A DNA stretch of 64,000 nt from contig NC_053392.1 of NCBI RefSeq assembly GCF_905171765.1, forward strand, positions 498,648,556-498,712,555, written 5' to 3'. A model generated the notes under the pieces. That model saw only the letters and a program-made list of their open reading frames with translations. It searched no databases and had not been told where the DNA came from. The stretch comes from Bufo bufo. Its lineage: Eukaryota; Chordata; Amphibia; Anura; Bufonidae. Below are positions 32,509 through 42,451 of this stretch, one piece after another. How positions within the stretch are numbered: position 1 is the first letter of the stretch; each line of letters opens with the position of its first letter. The position numbers and the translations under genes are program-made.

Positions 32509-34461
32509 CTATGCTAGGTGTACCTGTGTGTGGTACTTCCGGAAACACTCTCCTAAGCATAGGGCAGGGTGGTCCGGACAGTCAGGACAGAAATAGCGGG
32601 TGTCCAGCCTTATTCCACTCCTGCTACAGACACGACATTTTTTTCGGGGTGGCGGTTGGGTTGAGGTACCAGCAATGACACTGGGGAAATGTCGCTCGTG
32701 TAGACAGCTAACTACACTGGTGGATGGGGCCACGGAACCTCCTGGGTAAAGGAGGTTCTCGATGATCTCTTTCTGGAATTTGAGGAAGGATCGTGTTCTC
32801 CCAGCCTTACTGTAGAGAACAAAACTATTGTAGAGCGCCAATTGAATTAAATATACAGACACCTTCTTATACCAGCGTCTGGTTCTGCGGGAAACTAAAT
32901 AGGGAGCCAACATCTGGTCATTGAAGTCCACCCCTCCCATGAGCGCATTATAGTCGTGGACTGAGAGGGGCTTTTCAATGACACGGGTTGCCCTTTGAAT
33001 TTGTATTGTCGTGTCTGCGTGAATGGAGGAGAGCATGTAAACGTCACGCTTGTCTCTCCATTTCACCGCGAGCAGTTCTTCGTTACACAAGGCAGCCCTC
33101 TCCCCCCTTGCAAGACGGGTGGTTACAAGCCGTTGGGGGAAGCCCACGCGACTAGTTCGCGCGGTGCCACAGGCGCAAATCCGTTCTAGAAACAAATGCC
33201 TAAAGAGGGCCACACTTGTGTAAAAATTGTCCAGATAAAGATGGTACCCCTTGCCGAATAAGGGTGACACCAAGTCCCAGACTGTCTTCCCACTGCTCCC
33301 CAGGTAGTCAGGGCAACCGACCGGCTCCAGGGTCTGATCTTTTCCCTCATAGATCCGAAATTTGTGGGTATAGCCTGTGGCCCTTTCACAGAGCTTATAC
33401 AATTTGACCCCATACCGGGCACGCTTGCTTGGGATGTATTGTTTGAAGCAAAGGCGCCCGGTAAAATGTATTAGGGACTCGTCTACGCAGATGTTTTGCT
33501 CAGGGGTATACAAATCTGCAAATTTCTGGTTGAAATGGTCTATGAGGGGCCGAATTTTGTGGAGCCGGTCAAAAGCTGGGTGGCCTCTGGGACGGGAGGT
33601 GGTGTTGTCGCTAAAGTGCAGGAAACGCAGGATGGCCTCAAATCGTGTCCTGGACATAGCAGCAGAGAACATGGGCATGTGATGAATTGGGTGCGTTGAC
33701 CAATATGACCGCAATTCATGCTTTTTTGTCAGGCCCATGTTGAGGAGAAGGCCCAGAAAAATTTTAAGTTCGGAAACTTGGACTGGTTTCCACCGGAAAG
33801 GCTGGGCATAAAAGCTTCCCGGGTTTGCGGTTATAAATTGTGTGGCATATTGGTTGGTCTCTGCCACGACTAAGTCCAAGAGCTCCGCAGTCAAGAACAG
33901 CTCAAAAAATCCCAGGGCCGTACTGATCTGAGCCGTCTCAACCCGAACTCCAGACTGGGCGGTGAAAGGGGGAACTACTGGTGCGGCTGAAGTTGGTGAC
34001 TGCCAATCAGGATTTGCCAGCACCTCAGGGATTCTAGGGGCTCTACGGGCCTGTCTGTGCGGTGGCTGCGACGGGGTAACTAGTGCACGTGCCACCGTAC
34101 CAGCTTCAACTGCCCTTCTGGTGCTCGCTACTTCACCATGTTGTACGGCAGTGGTGGTACTAGGTCCAGGAAGGGCTGCGCTGCTGGTGTATGCCTCACC
34201 ACGTGATCCGGCAGCGACAGCCCCACTCTGCTGCTCTTGAAACGGATCCTGCGTAACCTGTGGTCTAGCGACACGGGGCCGGGTACGCCTGGTGCTGCCA
34301 GGGACCTCAACCTCCTCGTCCGAACTTTGGGTCAGAGAGCCACTGCTTTCTACAGGTTCATATTCTGACCCGCTAGATTCGTCAGATGAGGGTTCCCACT
34401 CCTCATCCGACTGGGTCAGAATCCTGTAGGCCTCTTCAGAAGAATACCCCCTGTTTGACAT
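32509..34461 (-). CDS. piggyBac transposase, intact, 650 aa
   Basis: This DDE/DDD transposase cuts and pastes the element at TTAA sites. The unbroken frame starts with MSNRGYSSEEAYRILTQSDE and has an acidic, Ser-rich N-terminal region (residues 1-60), then a low-complexity linker to about 165. The catalytic domain (about 180-540) includes the three expected aspartates: D327 in NICVDESLIHF, D411 in YLDNFYTS and D512 in GGVDFNDQM. The last 48 residues form a Cys-rich zinc finger (CRVCSRSG, CPDCPDHPALC, ECFRKYH), as in active piggyBac proteins. Length is similar to or a little above that of PGBD4-type proteins (about 585 aa). No stop, frameshift or missing key residue is visible. The first ATG is used because the acidic start is typical of the family. 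Confidence 0.93.
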   Translation of the reverse strand: MSNRGYSSEEAYRILTQSDEEWEPSSDESSGSEYEPVESSGSLTQSSDEEVEVPGSTRRTRPRVARPQVTQDPFQEQQSGAVAAGSRGEAYTSSAALPGPSTTTAVQHGEVASTRRAVEAGTVARALVTPSQPPHRQARRAPRIPEVLANPDWQSPTSAAPVVPPFTAQSGVRVETAQISTALGFFELFLTAELLDLVVAETNQYATQFITANPGSFYAQPFRWKPVQVSELKIFLGLLLNMGLTKKHELRSYWSTHPIHHMPMFSAAMSRTRFEAILRFLHFSDNTTSRPRGHPAFDRLHKIRPLIDHFNQKFADLYTPEQNICVDESLIHFTGRLCFKQYIPSKRARYGVKLYKLCERATGYTHKFRIYEGKDQTLEPVGCPDYLGSSGKTVWDLVSPLFGKGYHLYLDNFYTSVALFRHLFLERICACGTARTSRVGFPQRLVTTRLARGERAALCNEELLAVKWRDKRDVYMLSSIHADTTIQIQRATRVIEKPLSVHDYNALMGGVDFNDQMLAPYLVSRRTRRWYKKVSVYLIQLALYNSFVLYSKAGRTRSFLKFQKEIIENLLYPGGSVAPSTSVVSCLHERHFPSVIAGTSTQPPPRKKCRVCSRSGIRLDTRYFCPDCPDHPALCLGECFRKYHTQVHLA

Positions 34462-35410
34462 TTGGACTACTAAATTTAGGGGTATTCCCTGAGACTACCC
34501 AAGAAAAAAAGCAAGCCTGTCTTACAAAGGGGAGGCTAGCGAAGTACCGGAGGCCGCTGCGGTTGATAAAAAATATCAAAACTGATTTTTTTATCGCCGC
34601 AGAGCGTGTAAAGTGAATGTGCAGTGATCAAAAAATAATAATTTTTTGTCACTGCGGTGGGGCGGGCGTGGGTGAACGCACGTGTGGGCGACCGATCAGG
34701 CCTGATCGGGCAAACACTGCGTTTTGGGTGGAGGGCGAACTAAAGTGACACTAATACTATTATAGATCTGACCGTGATCAGTTTTGATCACTTACAGATA
34801 CTATAAAAGTACAAATGCTGATTAGCGATACGCTAAACAGCGAATAAAAGTGACTGCGGTGCGGTGGGGTGGGCGCTAACTGACGCTAACTACCTAACCA
34901 AGGGGCCTAAACTATCCCTAAAACCTAACAGCCAATACTAGTGAAAAAAAAAAGTGTCAGTTTACACTGATCACTTTTTGTCTTTCACTAAGTGATTGAC
35001 AGGGGGCGATCAAGGGGTTAATTTGGATGATGGGGGTGATGGATGGTGATCAGGGGCTAAGGGCAGTGTTTGGTGTGTACTCACAGTGATGTCTGCTTCT
35101 CTGCTGGATCCAACCGACGAAAAGGACCAGCAGAGGAGCAGAGAAGCCATATAACAGATCATATTTACTAATATGATCTGTTATCTGGCTTGTGATTCGA
35201 TTTTTTAAAAATCAGCAACCTGCCAGCGACGATCATTGGCTGGCAGGTTGCTGATGAAATACTCCTCGAACTTTTGCCGGCCCGCGATGCGCATGCGCGG
35301 GCCGGCTGTGACCGAAATCTCGCGTCTCGCGAGAGGATGCCCGGCGCGTCCAGGAGGAATTAAACAACCACCTCCAGGACGCGTCTGTGCGTACAGCGGT
35401 CCGGAGGTGG
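34462..35410 (-). promoter_or_regulatory. piggyBac 5' region with subterminal hairpins
   Basis: This is the upstream region of the transposase and presumably holds its promoter, though no TATA box is convincing. Near the transposon end it has successive hairpins: 'ctgcttctctgctgg'/'ccagcagaggagcag' (35093-35140), 'ataacagatcatat'/'atatgatctgttat' (35151-35183), 'agcaacctgccag'/'ctggcaggttgct' (35214-35255) and 'ccggcccgcgatgcgcatgcgcgggccgg' (35278-35306). Similar hairpin runs occur in the TTAA element at 60131-60943. Confidence 0.5.
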
Positions 35411-35414
35411 TTAA

Positions 35415-36354
35415 AGGGCTGACACCTTCAGATTTATACTTTTTAACATTTATATAATTGAAGAACATTTTAGAGTTAGTTTTACTCTCTTTGGCAATTA
35501 ATCTCTCGGTCTCTAGTTTGGCCGCCTTTATTTGTTTTTTACATGTTCTATTTTTTTCCTTATAGTTTTTCAGTGCTTCCGTGCTACCCTCCTGTTTTAG
35601 TGATTTATATGCTTTCTTTTTGTCATTTATTGCTTTCTTTACAGTTCTATTTATCCACATTGGTTTCTTTTGTTCCTTAACCTTTTATTCCTATATGATA
35701 TGTACTTCTCACAATGCTTTTAACGATATCCCATTTTGTGGCTGTATTTTTATTTTTCAGGACTTTGTCCCAGTTAGTCAGGCCTATGGCCTCTCTTAGT
35801 TGGCTAAATTTAGCTTTTTTGAAGTTTGGTATTTTTGTTCCTCCCTGTACAAACGCTCTTTTGAATGATAATTGGAAGGTTACTACTTTATGGTCACTAT
35901 TTCCCAGGTGTCCCCCAACCTGCACGTCTGTTGTTCTGTCAGGCCTATTGGTTAATACTAAGTCCAGTATGGCCATCCCTCTAGTCGGGTCCTGAACCAG
36001 TTGGGAGAGGTAATTGTCTTTAGTTATTGCCAAGAACCTGTTTCCTTTATGAGATATACAAGTTTCAGTTTCCCAGTCTATATCTGGGTAGTTGAAGTCC
36101 CCCATAATAGCCACCTCATTATGATTTGCGGCCTCGTCTATCTCATTTAGTAGTAGATTTTCTGTGGACTCTGGTATATTAGGTGGTTTATAGTAAACTC
36201 CTATTAGTAATTTATTGTTGATTTTAGCTCCATGTATCTCTACCCACAGTGACTCCACATGTTCATGTCCCTCACTTATATCTTCACGTGTGGGCTTTAG
36301 ACAAGACTTTACATAAAGGCAAACCCCTCCCCCTCTCCTGCACTCCACCCTCAC
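35415..36354 (-). pseudogene. CR1 endonuclease and linker
   Basis: The part 36354-35677 encodes an APE-type endonuclease fragment: RRGGGVCLYVK, LLIGVYYKPPN, VAIMGDFNYPDIDW (catalytic Asp and Asn), LDLVLTNRPDRT and GNSDHKVVTF (the SDH motif). A frameshift near 35670 leads to the linker MWINRTVKKAINDKKKAYKS, with a basic coiled-coil-like run, up to the piggyBac site at 35414. The N-terminal third of the endonuclease is missing because the LINE is 5' truncated. Confidence 0.88.
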
Positions 36355-36978
36355 CCCTGGCCCTGCCTACTTGCCTCACGAGTCCCTATGACAGGGGACA
36401 ACTGGACGACAGTCCCTTACTTAGGATATGTGCAGGGAAGACAGACAAGACAAAATACGGAACGTGAACGGACCAGGTCAGAACCAAGAGAGCTATGCAG
36501 TACAAAGGGTTAAGCAAAGAATGGTCAGGAGAAGCCGGGTCAAATACCAGGAGAGTAGAGAAGTACCAGAGGAGTCCGCAAAGAGTAGTCAGGCGGGAGC
36601 CGAGGTCACAATACCAGGAGGGATGCGCAGTACAGGAGGAGCAGGCAAAGTATCGTCAGGGAACAGGATCAGGTGAGTATTCAGTAGTCCAACAAATAGC
36701 CAGGAACCTAGAATTAACAGGCAACCTGTGGCCAGCAGGCAACCTGTGGCCAGCAGGCTGCCTGTATTTATAGTGGGGTCTGAGGATCATGTGACCGACA
36801 GACAGACAAGTAGAGCACCGAGTGATCAGCTCAGCGCTCAAGGCAGACCTAGGAGCAGGGAGCCTCCCAGCTAGCAAAGCCGCCCTGGGAACGAGGCCAA
36901 ACACGAGGCCAAACACAGATCCTCGCTCCCGAAGCTAAGCAGCAGGTCTGCGGCTGATGGGAGACCGAGTGCGTGACA
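36341..36978 (-). repeat. LTR-like segment of unknown family
   Basis: Read on the minus strand it begins TGTCACGCACTCGGTC exactly where BEL coding resumes (36979), as an LTR would. It contains the tandem 'aggcaacctgtggccagc' (three copies, 36718-36760) and 'gaggccaaacac' twice (36892-36915). The other end merges with the truncated CR1, so no target duplication or full LTR can be shown. Its open frames look spurious. Confidence 0.35.
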
Positions 36979-38881
36979 GACAAGTTCTTCTTTGAAGTTT
37001 CTATTGAAGAGCAAGTTGTAACTAGACGAACCATTCTTTCCACAGTGGCTTCTATATTTGATCCATTGGGATTCTTGGCCTACGTAATCCTCAGAGCAAA
37101 AGAATTATGCAGACAGAAGTTGTGATGGGATGAGCCCATACCTGAAAATTTGAGGCCAAGGTGGGAGAGTTGGATAAGAGACTTGCAAAACTTGAGAGAA
37201 GTTCGAATACCCAGATGTTTTGTACCTCATGATTTTGTAAAGTACAAGAAAATAGAACTTCATAATTTTTCAGATGCCAGTAGTTATGGTTATGGTCAGT
37301 GCTCCTACATCAGAGTAATAGGAGAAGAAAAGATACACCTGTGCCCTGGTTATGAGAAAGGCCAGAGTTGCACCTACCAGTATTCAGACAATACCAAGAC
37401 TTGAACTGACAGCAGCCGTTGTTTCAGCATCAGTAAGCAAGTTTCTGAGAGAAGAATTGGAATTGAAAATAGATGAATATTTTTGCACAGACTCACAAGT
37501 TGTCCTAGGATACATAAACAACGAAGCTTGAAGATTCCATATCTTTGTCACCAACAGAGTTGAGAAGATTGAGGAAATAACAAATCCGGAAGATTGGCAT
37601 CATATTGACACAAAGCATAACCCAGCAGATCATGCTTCAAGAGGCCTGAATGTAACTGAATTGAAAAATTATAATTGGTTCACAAGTTCAGAGTTCCTTT
37701 GGAAAAAGGAAATCACGCCCAGTAAAGGTTACACAGAATTGTCTATAGGTGATCCAGAAGTAAAAGTTGTACAAACATTGAGCACTGCTGCCAAGTGTCA
37801 AGATGACATACTTAAAAGACTAACCAGATGTTCAAAATGGAATACAGTCATAAACGTAGTAGCTCAAATTCAATGTTTGTCAAAGGGAATCAGAAAGAAG
37901 GAATTGTTGAATGTAGAAGAAAGAATGAAAGACTCATTCAACAGAGATTCTACAGTGAAGAGTTGAAGAGACTTAGTCAAAAACCTAAAAGGCTTCCACA
38001 CAACCACCCATTGTACAAGATTAATCTTGTTCTGCAGGATGGTATACTGAAGGTGAGAGGGAGACTGGAAAATGCATTGTTACCTAGCAGAGTGAAGCAT
38101 CCAGCAATTCTACCCAAAAATGCGACCTTCACAAGATTGATTATTTATCACTACCAAAACATATCCTTGCATCAAGGAAGAAGCTTTACCCAAAGCTGTT
38201 TGAGAGAAGGTGGTTACTGGATTGTGAAAGGAAGCAAAGATATAGCAAAGTATATAAGTAAATGTGTAGTCTGCAGAAAGGAACGTAGACCTACAGAAGA
38301 ACAAATAATGGCAGATTTACTGGCAGATCGTGTAAACCCATCACCACCATTTCTTTATAGCGGAATGGATTGCTTTGGCCCATTCATCACCAAGCAAAAG
38401 CGCAAGGAGTACAAGAGATATTGGCTAATATTTACATGTTTGAGTTCCAGAGTGATTCACCTGACGCATTCATCAATGCCTTGAGATGTTTCATAGCCAT
38501 TAGAGGTACTGTGAGAGAGCTTAGATCTGACCAAGGATCTAATTTTGTCGGAGCAAAGAATGAATTGAAGAAAGCTCTAAAAGAGATCGATAAAGAAAAA
38601 GTAACTGAGTATTTGTTAGAGAAACAGTGTGATTTTCATATGAATGTTCCACATGCAAGCCATACAGGAGAAGTTTGGGAGAAGGAGTGTTGTTACAAAT
38701 AGGAGACTCAAAACTTGACAAAAAAGGAAAACGTCTCACTACTCCACTCAAGTTGGGACGTCCTATACAGAAGTTAGTTGTTCTACTTGAGAGTGATAAA
38801 AGACACTTGAGAGATGAGAACCTGATGGAAAATTCCTCAAATTCATGTTCAAGTCCTACCACTAAGAACATAGAATTATAG
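36979..38881 (+). pseudogene. BEL/Pao RT C-terminus, RNase H and integrase, broken
   Basis: It resumes with FFFEVSIEEQVVTRRTILST and VASIFDPLGFLAYVI (C-terminal reverse transcriptase), then a tether with LHNFSDASSYGYGQC (RNase H). After a frameshift comes FCTDSQVVLGYIN, ending in WHHIDTKHNPADHASRG. Integrase follows: an HHCC-like zinc region (NISLHQGRSF ... KCVVCRKERRP, about 38155-38290), GMDCFGPF with the first catalytic Asp (about 38363), RELRSDQGSNFVGA with the second (about 38515), and SHTGEVWE with the probable Glu (about 38660). At least four frameshifts or stops are present (near 37125, 37390, 37530, 37965, 38480 and 38700). Confidence 0.85.
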
Positions 38882-38897
38882 GTAATTTTGGTGGGAG
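38882..38897 (+). promoter_or_regulatory. Probable BEL polypurine tract
   Basis: A G-rich segment, 'gtgggag', lies directly upstream of the 3' LTR start at 38898. It is short and interrupted by T residues, so it is a weak call based mainly on position. Confidence 0.4.
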
Positions 38898-39827
38898 TGT
38901 AGCTGGCCAGCTAGGACCTGTCCTAGGTTGCTAGTATAGCTTATATGTGTTGTGGGGGGGGGGGGGGGTAGCTCTTCTCCGGGGGTCATTCACACAAGTA
39001 TCTTCGCCAGACACCAAGTTTCAGATCCAAACATCACTTTATTTGGCACCTCAGCTAAAGCACAGTTCACAAACGGTTATAACATTCCCAGCCCAATGTC
39101 CATCAGCCTCCTGGCTCTACAGAGCATCGTTCACACAAGTCTAAAGTCCAGTGCCTTTATGGGGGAGTGTGGCCCAGTAGTCCTCCCGACTTTGGCCTTG
39201 TGACCACTTGCGCCCAAGCGTCTCGGCGTCCCCCAACAATCGGGCTAGCACCTAGCCTCGTGGCCCCTCAGCCAGCACAGCTGAGACCACTCTTCCAGAG
39301 CCTCCAGCAGAACTGTTTCACAAAAACTCTGTCTCCTTCCCCAGACTGGTAGCCACACCCAAGTCCAGCAACAGGATTAAATACCATCCCTGGACATGGG
39401 CATATTCCAAAATCCCGGACTGGAGCATGGGGAACCGGCACCCACCCACCTGGGAACACATTGCCTGTTCCCAGTAAAAGTCCCTGGACTAGCTTGAGCC
39501 AGCTAAGCTAAGTAGCTAGGTGTCCACAAACTAGCTTAGTGGCCACCTATCTCTAGGGCCTTTACTCCACCAAGGCCGGGCCCCTTGGTTACACACTCCT
39601 GGTGCAAACAACACTCCTTTTTCATGCTTCCCCGCGACTTTACTGCACCCATCACTATTCACATTGCTACAGTGTATACAGCTAAACCTGCTAATAACCT
39701 GAATACAGATCCTATGTTTATGTGTTAAAGACCAAAGCAGAGTTATTTACTGTGACATCATGTTTTGGATGTCATATAACTGTTATATATTTTGTGTTCA
39801 CAGAAGCATAAAAAAATTATATAAATT
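38898..39827 (+). repeat. BEL 3' LTR (truncated), split by a solo LTR
   Basis: 38898-38950 and 39676-39825 match the 5' LTR at 20911-21125. The 721-bp insert between them is a solo LTR. After 'cacagaagcataaaaa' the match ends and the satellite resumes ('gtggagtacattccctgg'). The right part of the LTR is therefore missing. Confidence 0.85.
38951..39671 (-). repeat. Solo LTR, 721 bp, inside the BEL 3' LTR
   Basis: It runs from TGTGGGGGGG to ...CATTGCTACA with a 4-bp target duplication GTGT at 38947-38950 and 39672-39675. The 5' LTR of BEL gives the empty site. On the minus strand it starts TGTAGCAATG and has 'ccggccttggtgga' and 'ggtgggtgggtgcc' blocks in an order that recalls the Gmr1-type LTRs at 49488 and 58551, so it may be a distant relative in minus orientation. 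A 17-bp G run lies at the left end. Confidence 0.8.
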
Positions 39828-40593
39828 TTGTGGAGTACATTCCCTGGACAGAAAAGAACAAGCGATTATGTGGCTCAAGGTATATTAGACAATCACTGAA
39901 TAACAATTTTACTGTAGGCCAGTGGAGTACAGGCCCCAAAAATTATGCATTCCCCTGACAGAAAAGAACAAGTGATTATGTGGCTGGAGGTATATTAGGC
40001 GATCAGTGGATTACAATTTTACTGTAGGCCTGTGGAGTACAGGCTCCAAACATTAGGCATTCACTGGACAGAAAAGAGCAAGTGATTATGTGGCTGGAGG
40101 TATATTAGGCAGTCAGTGGATAACAATTTTACTGCAGGCCAGTGGAGTACAGGCCCCAAAAATTATGCATTCACTTGACAGAAAAGAACAAGCGATTATG
40201 TGGCTGGAGGTATATTAGGCAGTCAGTGGATAACAATTTTACTGTAGGCCAGTGGAGTACAGGCCCCAAAAATTATGCATTCCCCTGACAAAAAAGAACA
40301 AGTGATTATGTGGCTAGAGGTATATTAGGCAGTCAGTGGATAACAATTTTACTGCAGGCCAGTGGAGTATAGGCCCCAAAAATAATGCATTCACTTGACA
40401 GAAAAGAACAAGCGATTATGTGGCTGGAGGTATATTAGGCAGTCAGTGGATAACAATTTTACTGCAGGCCAGTGGATTATAGGCACCAAACATTAGGCAT
40501 TCACTGGACGGAAAATGGCAAGTGATTATGTGACTGGAGGTATATTAGACGGCTAGTGGATAACAAATTTACTGCAGGCCAGTGGAGTACAGG

Positions 40594-40750
40594 CCCGCAT
40601 ATTACGCGATCATTACCTTGCTGATTTTTGGAGTAAAAAAAATTGTAGAATATAACGAATATTCGATTTCGCAAATATTAGATGAATATTCTACAAAATA
40701 TTAGCGAAATATCGCGAAATTGAATATGACCCCTGCCGCTCATCACTAGC
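40594..40750. repeat. MITE fragment captured in the satellite, copy 1
   Basis: 'cccgcatattacgcgatcat' through 'gaatatgacccctgccgctc' replaces part of a satellite unit. A nearly identical block is at 41960-42118, and a more diverged one at 43605-43775. Internal 'atattcgatttcgcaaatat' stretches are self-complementary. Confidence 0.8.
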
Positions 40751-41959
40751 CCTATACATTAGGCATTCACCTGACAGAAAAGAACAAGTGATTATGTGGC
40801 TGGAGGTATATTAGCCAGTTAGTGGATAACAATTTTACTGCAGGCCAGTGGAGTATAGGCACCAAACATTAGGCATTTAACGGACAGAAAAGAATAAGTG
40901 ATTATGTGGCTGGAGGTATATTAGGCGGTCAGTGGATAACAATTTTACTGCAGGCAAGTGGAGTACAGGCTTTAAACATTAGGCATTCACCTGACAGAAA
41001 AGAACAAGTGATTATGTGGCTGGAGGTATATTAGGCGGTCAGTAAATAACAATTTTAATGTAGGCCAGTGGAGTACAGGCCCCAAAAATTATGCATTCAC
41101 TTGACAGAAAATAACAAGCGATTATGTGGCTGGAGGTATATTAGGCAGTCAGTGGATAAAAATTTTACTGCAGGCAAGTGGAGTACAGGCTTTAAACATT
41201 AGGCATTCACCTGACAGAAAAGAACAAGTGATTATGTGGCTGGAGGTATATTAGGCGGTCAGTAAATAACAATTTTAATGTAGGCCAGTGGAGTACAGGC
41301 CCCAAAAATTATGCATTCACTTGACAGAAAATAACAAGCGATTATGTGGCTGGAGGTATATTAGGCAGTCAGTGGAGAACAATTTTACTGCAGGCAAGTG
41401 GAGTACAGGCTTTAAATATTAGGCATTTACCTGACAGAAAAGAACAAGTGATTATGTAGCTGGAGGTATATTAGGCGGTCAGTAAATAACAATTTTAATG
41501 TAGGCCAGTGGAGTACAGGCCCCAAAAATTATGCATTCCCTAGACAGAAAAGAACAAGTGATTATCTGGCTGGAGTTATATTAGACATTCACTGAATAAC
41601 AATTTTACTGTAGGCCAGTGGAGTACAGGCCCAAAAAGTTATGCATTCCCTAGACAGAAAAGAACAAGCGATTATGTGGCTGGAGTTATATTAGACATTC
41701 ACTGAATAACAATTTTACTGTAGGCCTGTGGAGTACAGGCTCCAAACATTAGGCATTCACTGGACAGAAAAGAGCAAGTGATTATGTGGCTGGGGGTATA
41801 TTAGACGGTTAGTGGATAACAATTTTACTGTAGGCCTGTGGAGTACAGGCTCCAAACATTAGGCATTCACTGGACGTAAAATGACAATTGATTATGTGAC
41901 TGGAGGTATATTAGACGGCTAGTGGATAACAAATTTATTGCAGGCCAGTGGAGTACAGG

Positions 41960-42118
41960 CCCGCATATTACGCGATCATTACCTTGCTGATTTTTGGAGT
42001 AAAAAAAATTGTAGAATATAACGAATATTCGATTTCGCAAATATTAGATGAGTATTATACAAAATATTTGCGAAATATCGCGAAATTGAATATGACCCCT
42101 GCCGCTAATCACTAGCCC
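41960..42118. repeat. MITE fragment captured in the satellite, copy 2
   Basis: Same as 40594-40750 with only a few substitutions and the same flanking satellite variant, so the fragment was amplified together with the satellite rather than inserted twice. Confidence 0.8.
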
Positions 42119-42451
42119 TATACATTAGGCATTCACCTGACAGAAAAGAACAAGTGATTATGTGGCTGGAGGTATATTAGGCGGTCGGTGGATAACAATT
42201 TTACTGCAGGCCACTGGAGTACAGGCCCCAAACATTAGGCATTTACCAGACAGAAAAGAACAAGTGATTATGTGGCGAGAGGTATAGTAGGCGGTCAGTG
42301 GATAACAATTTTACTGCAGGCCAGTGGAGTATAGGCCCCAAACATTAGTCATTCACCTGACAGAAAAGAACAAGCAATTATGTGGCTGGAGGTATATTAG
42401 GCAGTCAGTGGATAACAATTTTACTGCAGGCCAGTGGAGTACAGGCCCTAA

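Larger units (their letters stand above)
30268..35410 (-). mobile_element. Complete piggyBac transposon, 5.14 kb
   Basis: Flanked by TTAA at 30264-30267 and 35411-35414. The ends CCACCTCAGCC and CGGAGGTGG (inverse CCACCTCCG) form short terminal inverted repeats. One unbroken transposase gene lies on the minus strand (34461-32509). Left of it are long internal inverted repeats (30730-31760), and right of it a series of hairpins near the other end (34940-35405). It sits in the CR1 coding region at a TTAA and splits it cleanly, so it is younger than the CR1. Intact ends plus intact transposase make it a candidate for recent or current activity. Confidence 0.9.
26851..36340 (-). mobile_element. 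CR1-clade LINE, minus strand, split by two transposons
   Basis: On the minus strand an endonuclease (36354-35677), linker (35660-about 35415), reverse transcriptase (30263-29501 and 27916-27050) and 3' UTR end near 26850 ('cagcctgttatcctgca' on the plus strand lies in the UTR). The two gaps are the piggyBac at 30268-35410 and the Tc1 at 27919-29500. The 5' end is truncated within the endonuclease near 36340, as usual for LINEs. It lies inside the BEL pol region and is opposite in orientation. Confidence 0.85.
20911..39827 (+). mobile_element. Ruined BEL/Pao LTR retrotransposon with nested insertions
   Basis: The 5' LTR starts TGAAGCTGACCAGCTAGG at 20911 and the 3' LTR TGTAGCTGGCCAGCTAGG at 38898. 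Between them on the plus strand lie a Pao-type gag, zinc knuckles, an aspartic protease, parts of reverse transcriptase and RNase H, and integrase, in the normal BEL order. Stops, frameshifts and about 11 kb of later insertions have killed it. It entered the 110-bp satellite array. The 3' LTR is truncated at about 39825, where the satellite resumes, so no clean target duplication remains. Confidence 0.85.
39828..42451. repeat. 110-bp satellite, block 2, with higher-order structure
   Basis: About 21 units of the same 110-bp repeat as block 1. A dimer of 220 bp is repeated three times (the diagnostic 'aggctttaaa' variant begins at about 40968, 41188 and 41408). A fragment of an AATATTCG-type MITE is embedded twice (40594-40750 and 41960-42118) at a spacing of 1366 bp. 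Confidence 0.92.

Noticed and set aside
32995..34240. Plus-strand frames up to 101 codons opposite the piggyBac transposase
   Set aside because: Antisense shadows of an intact, clearly conserved minus-strand gene.
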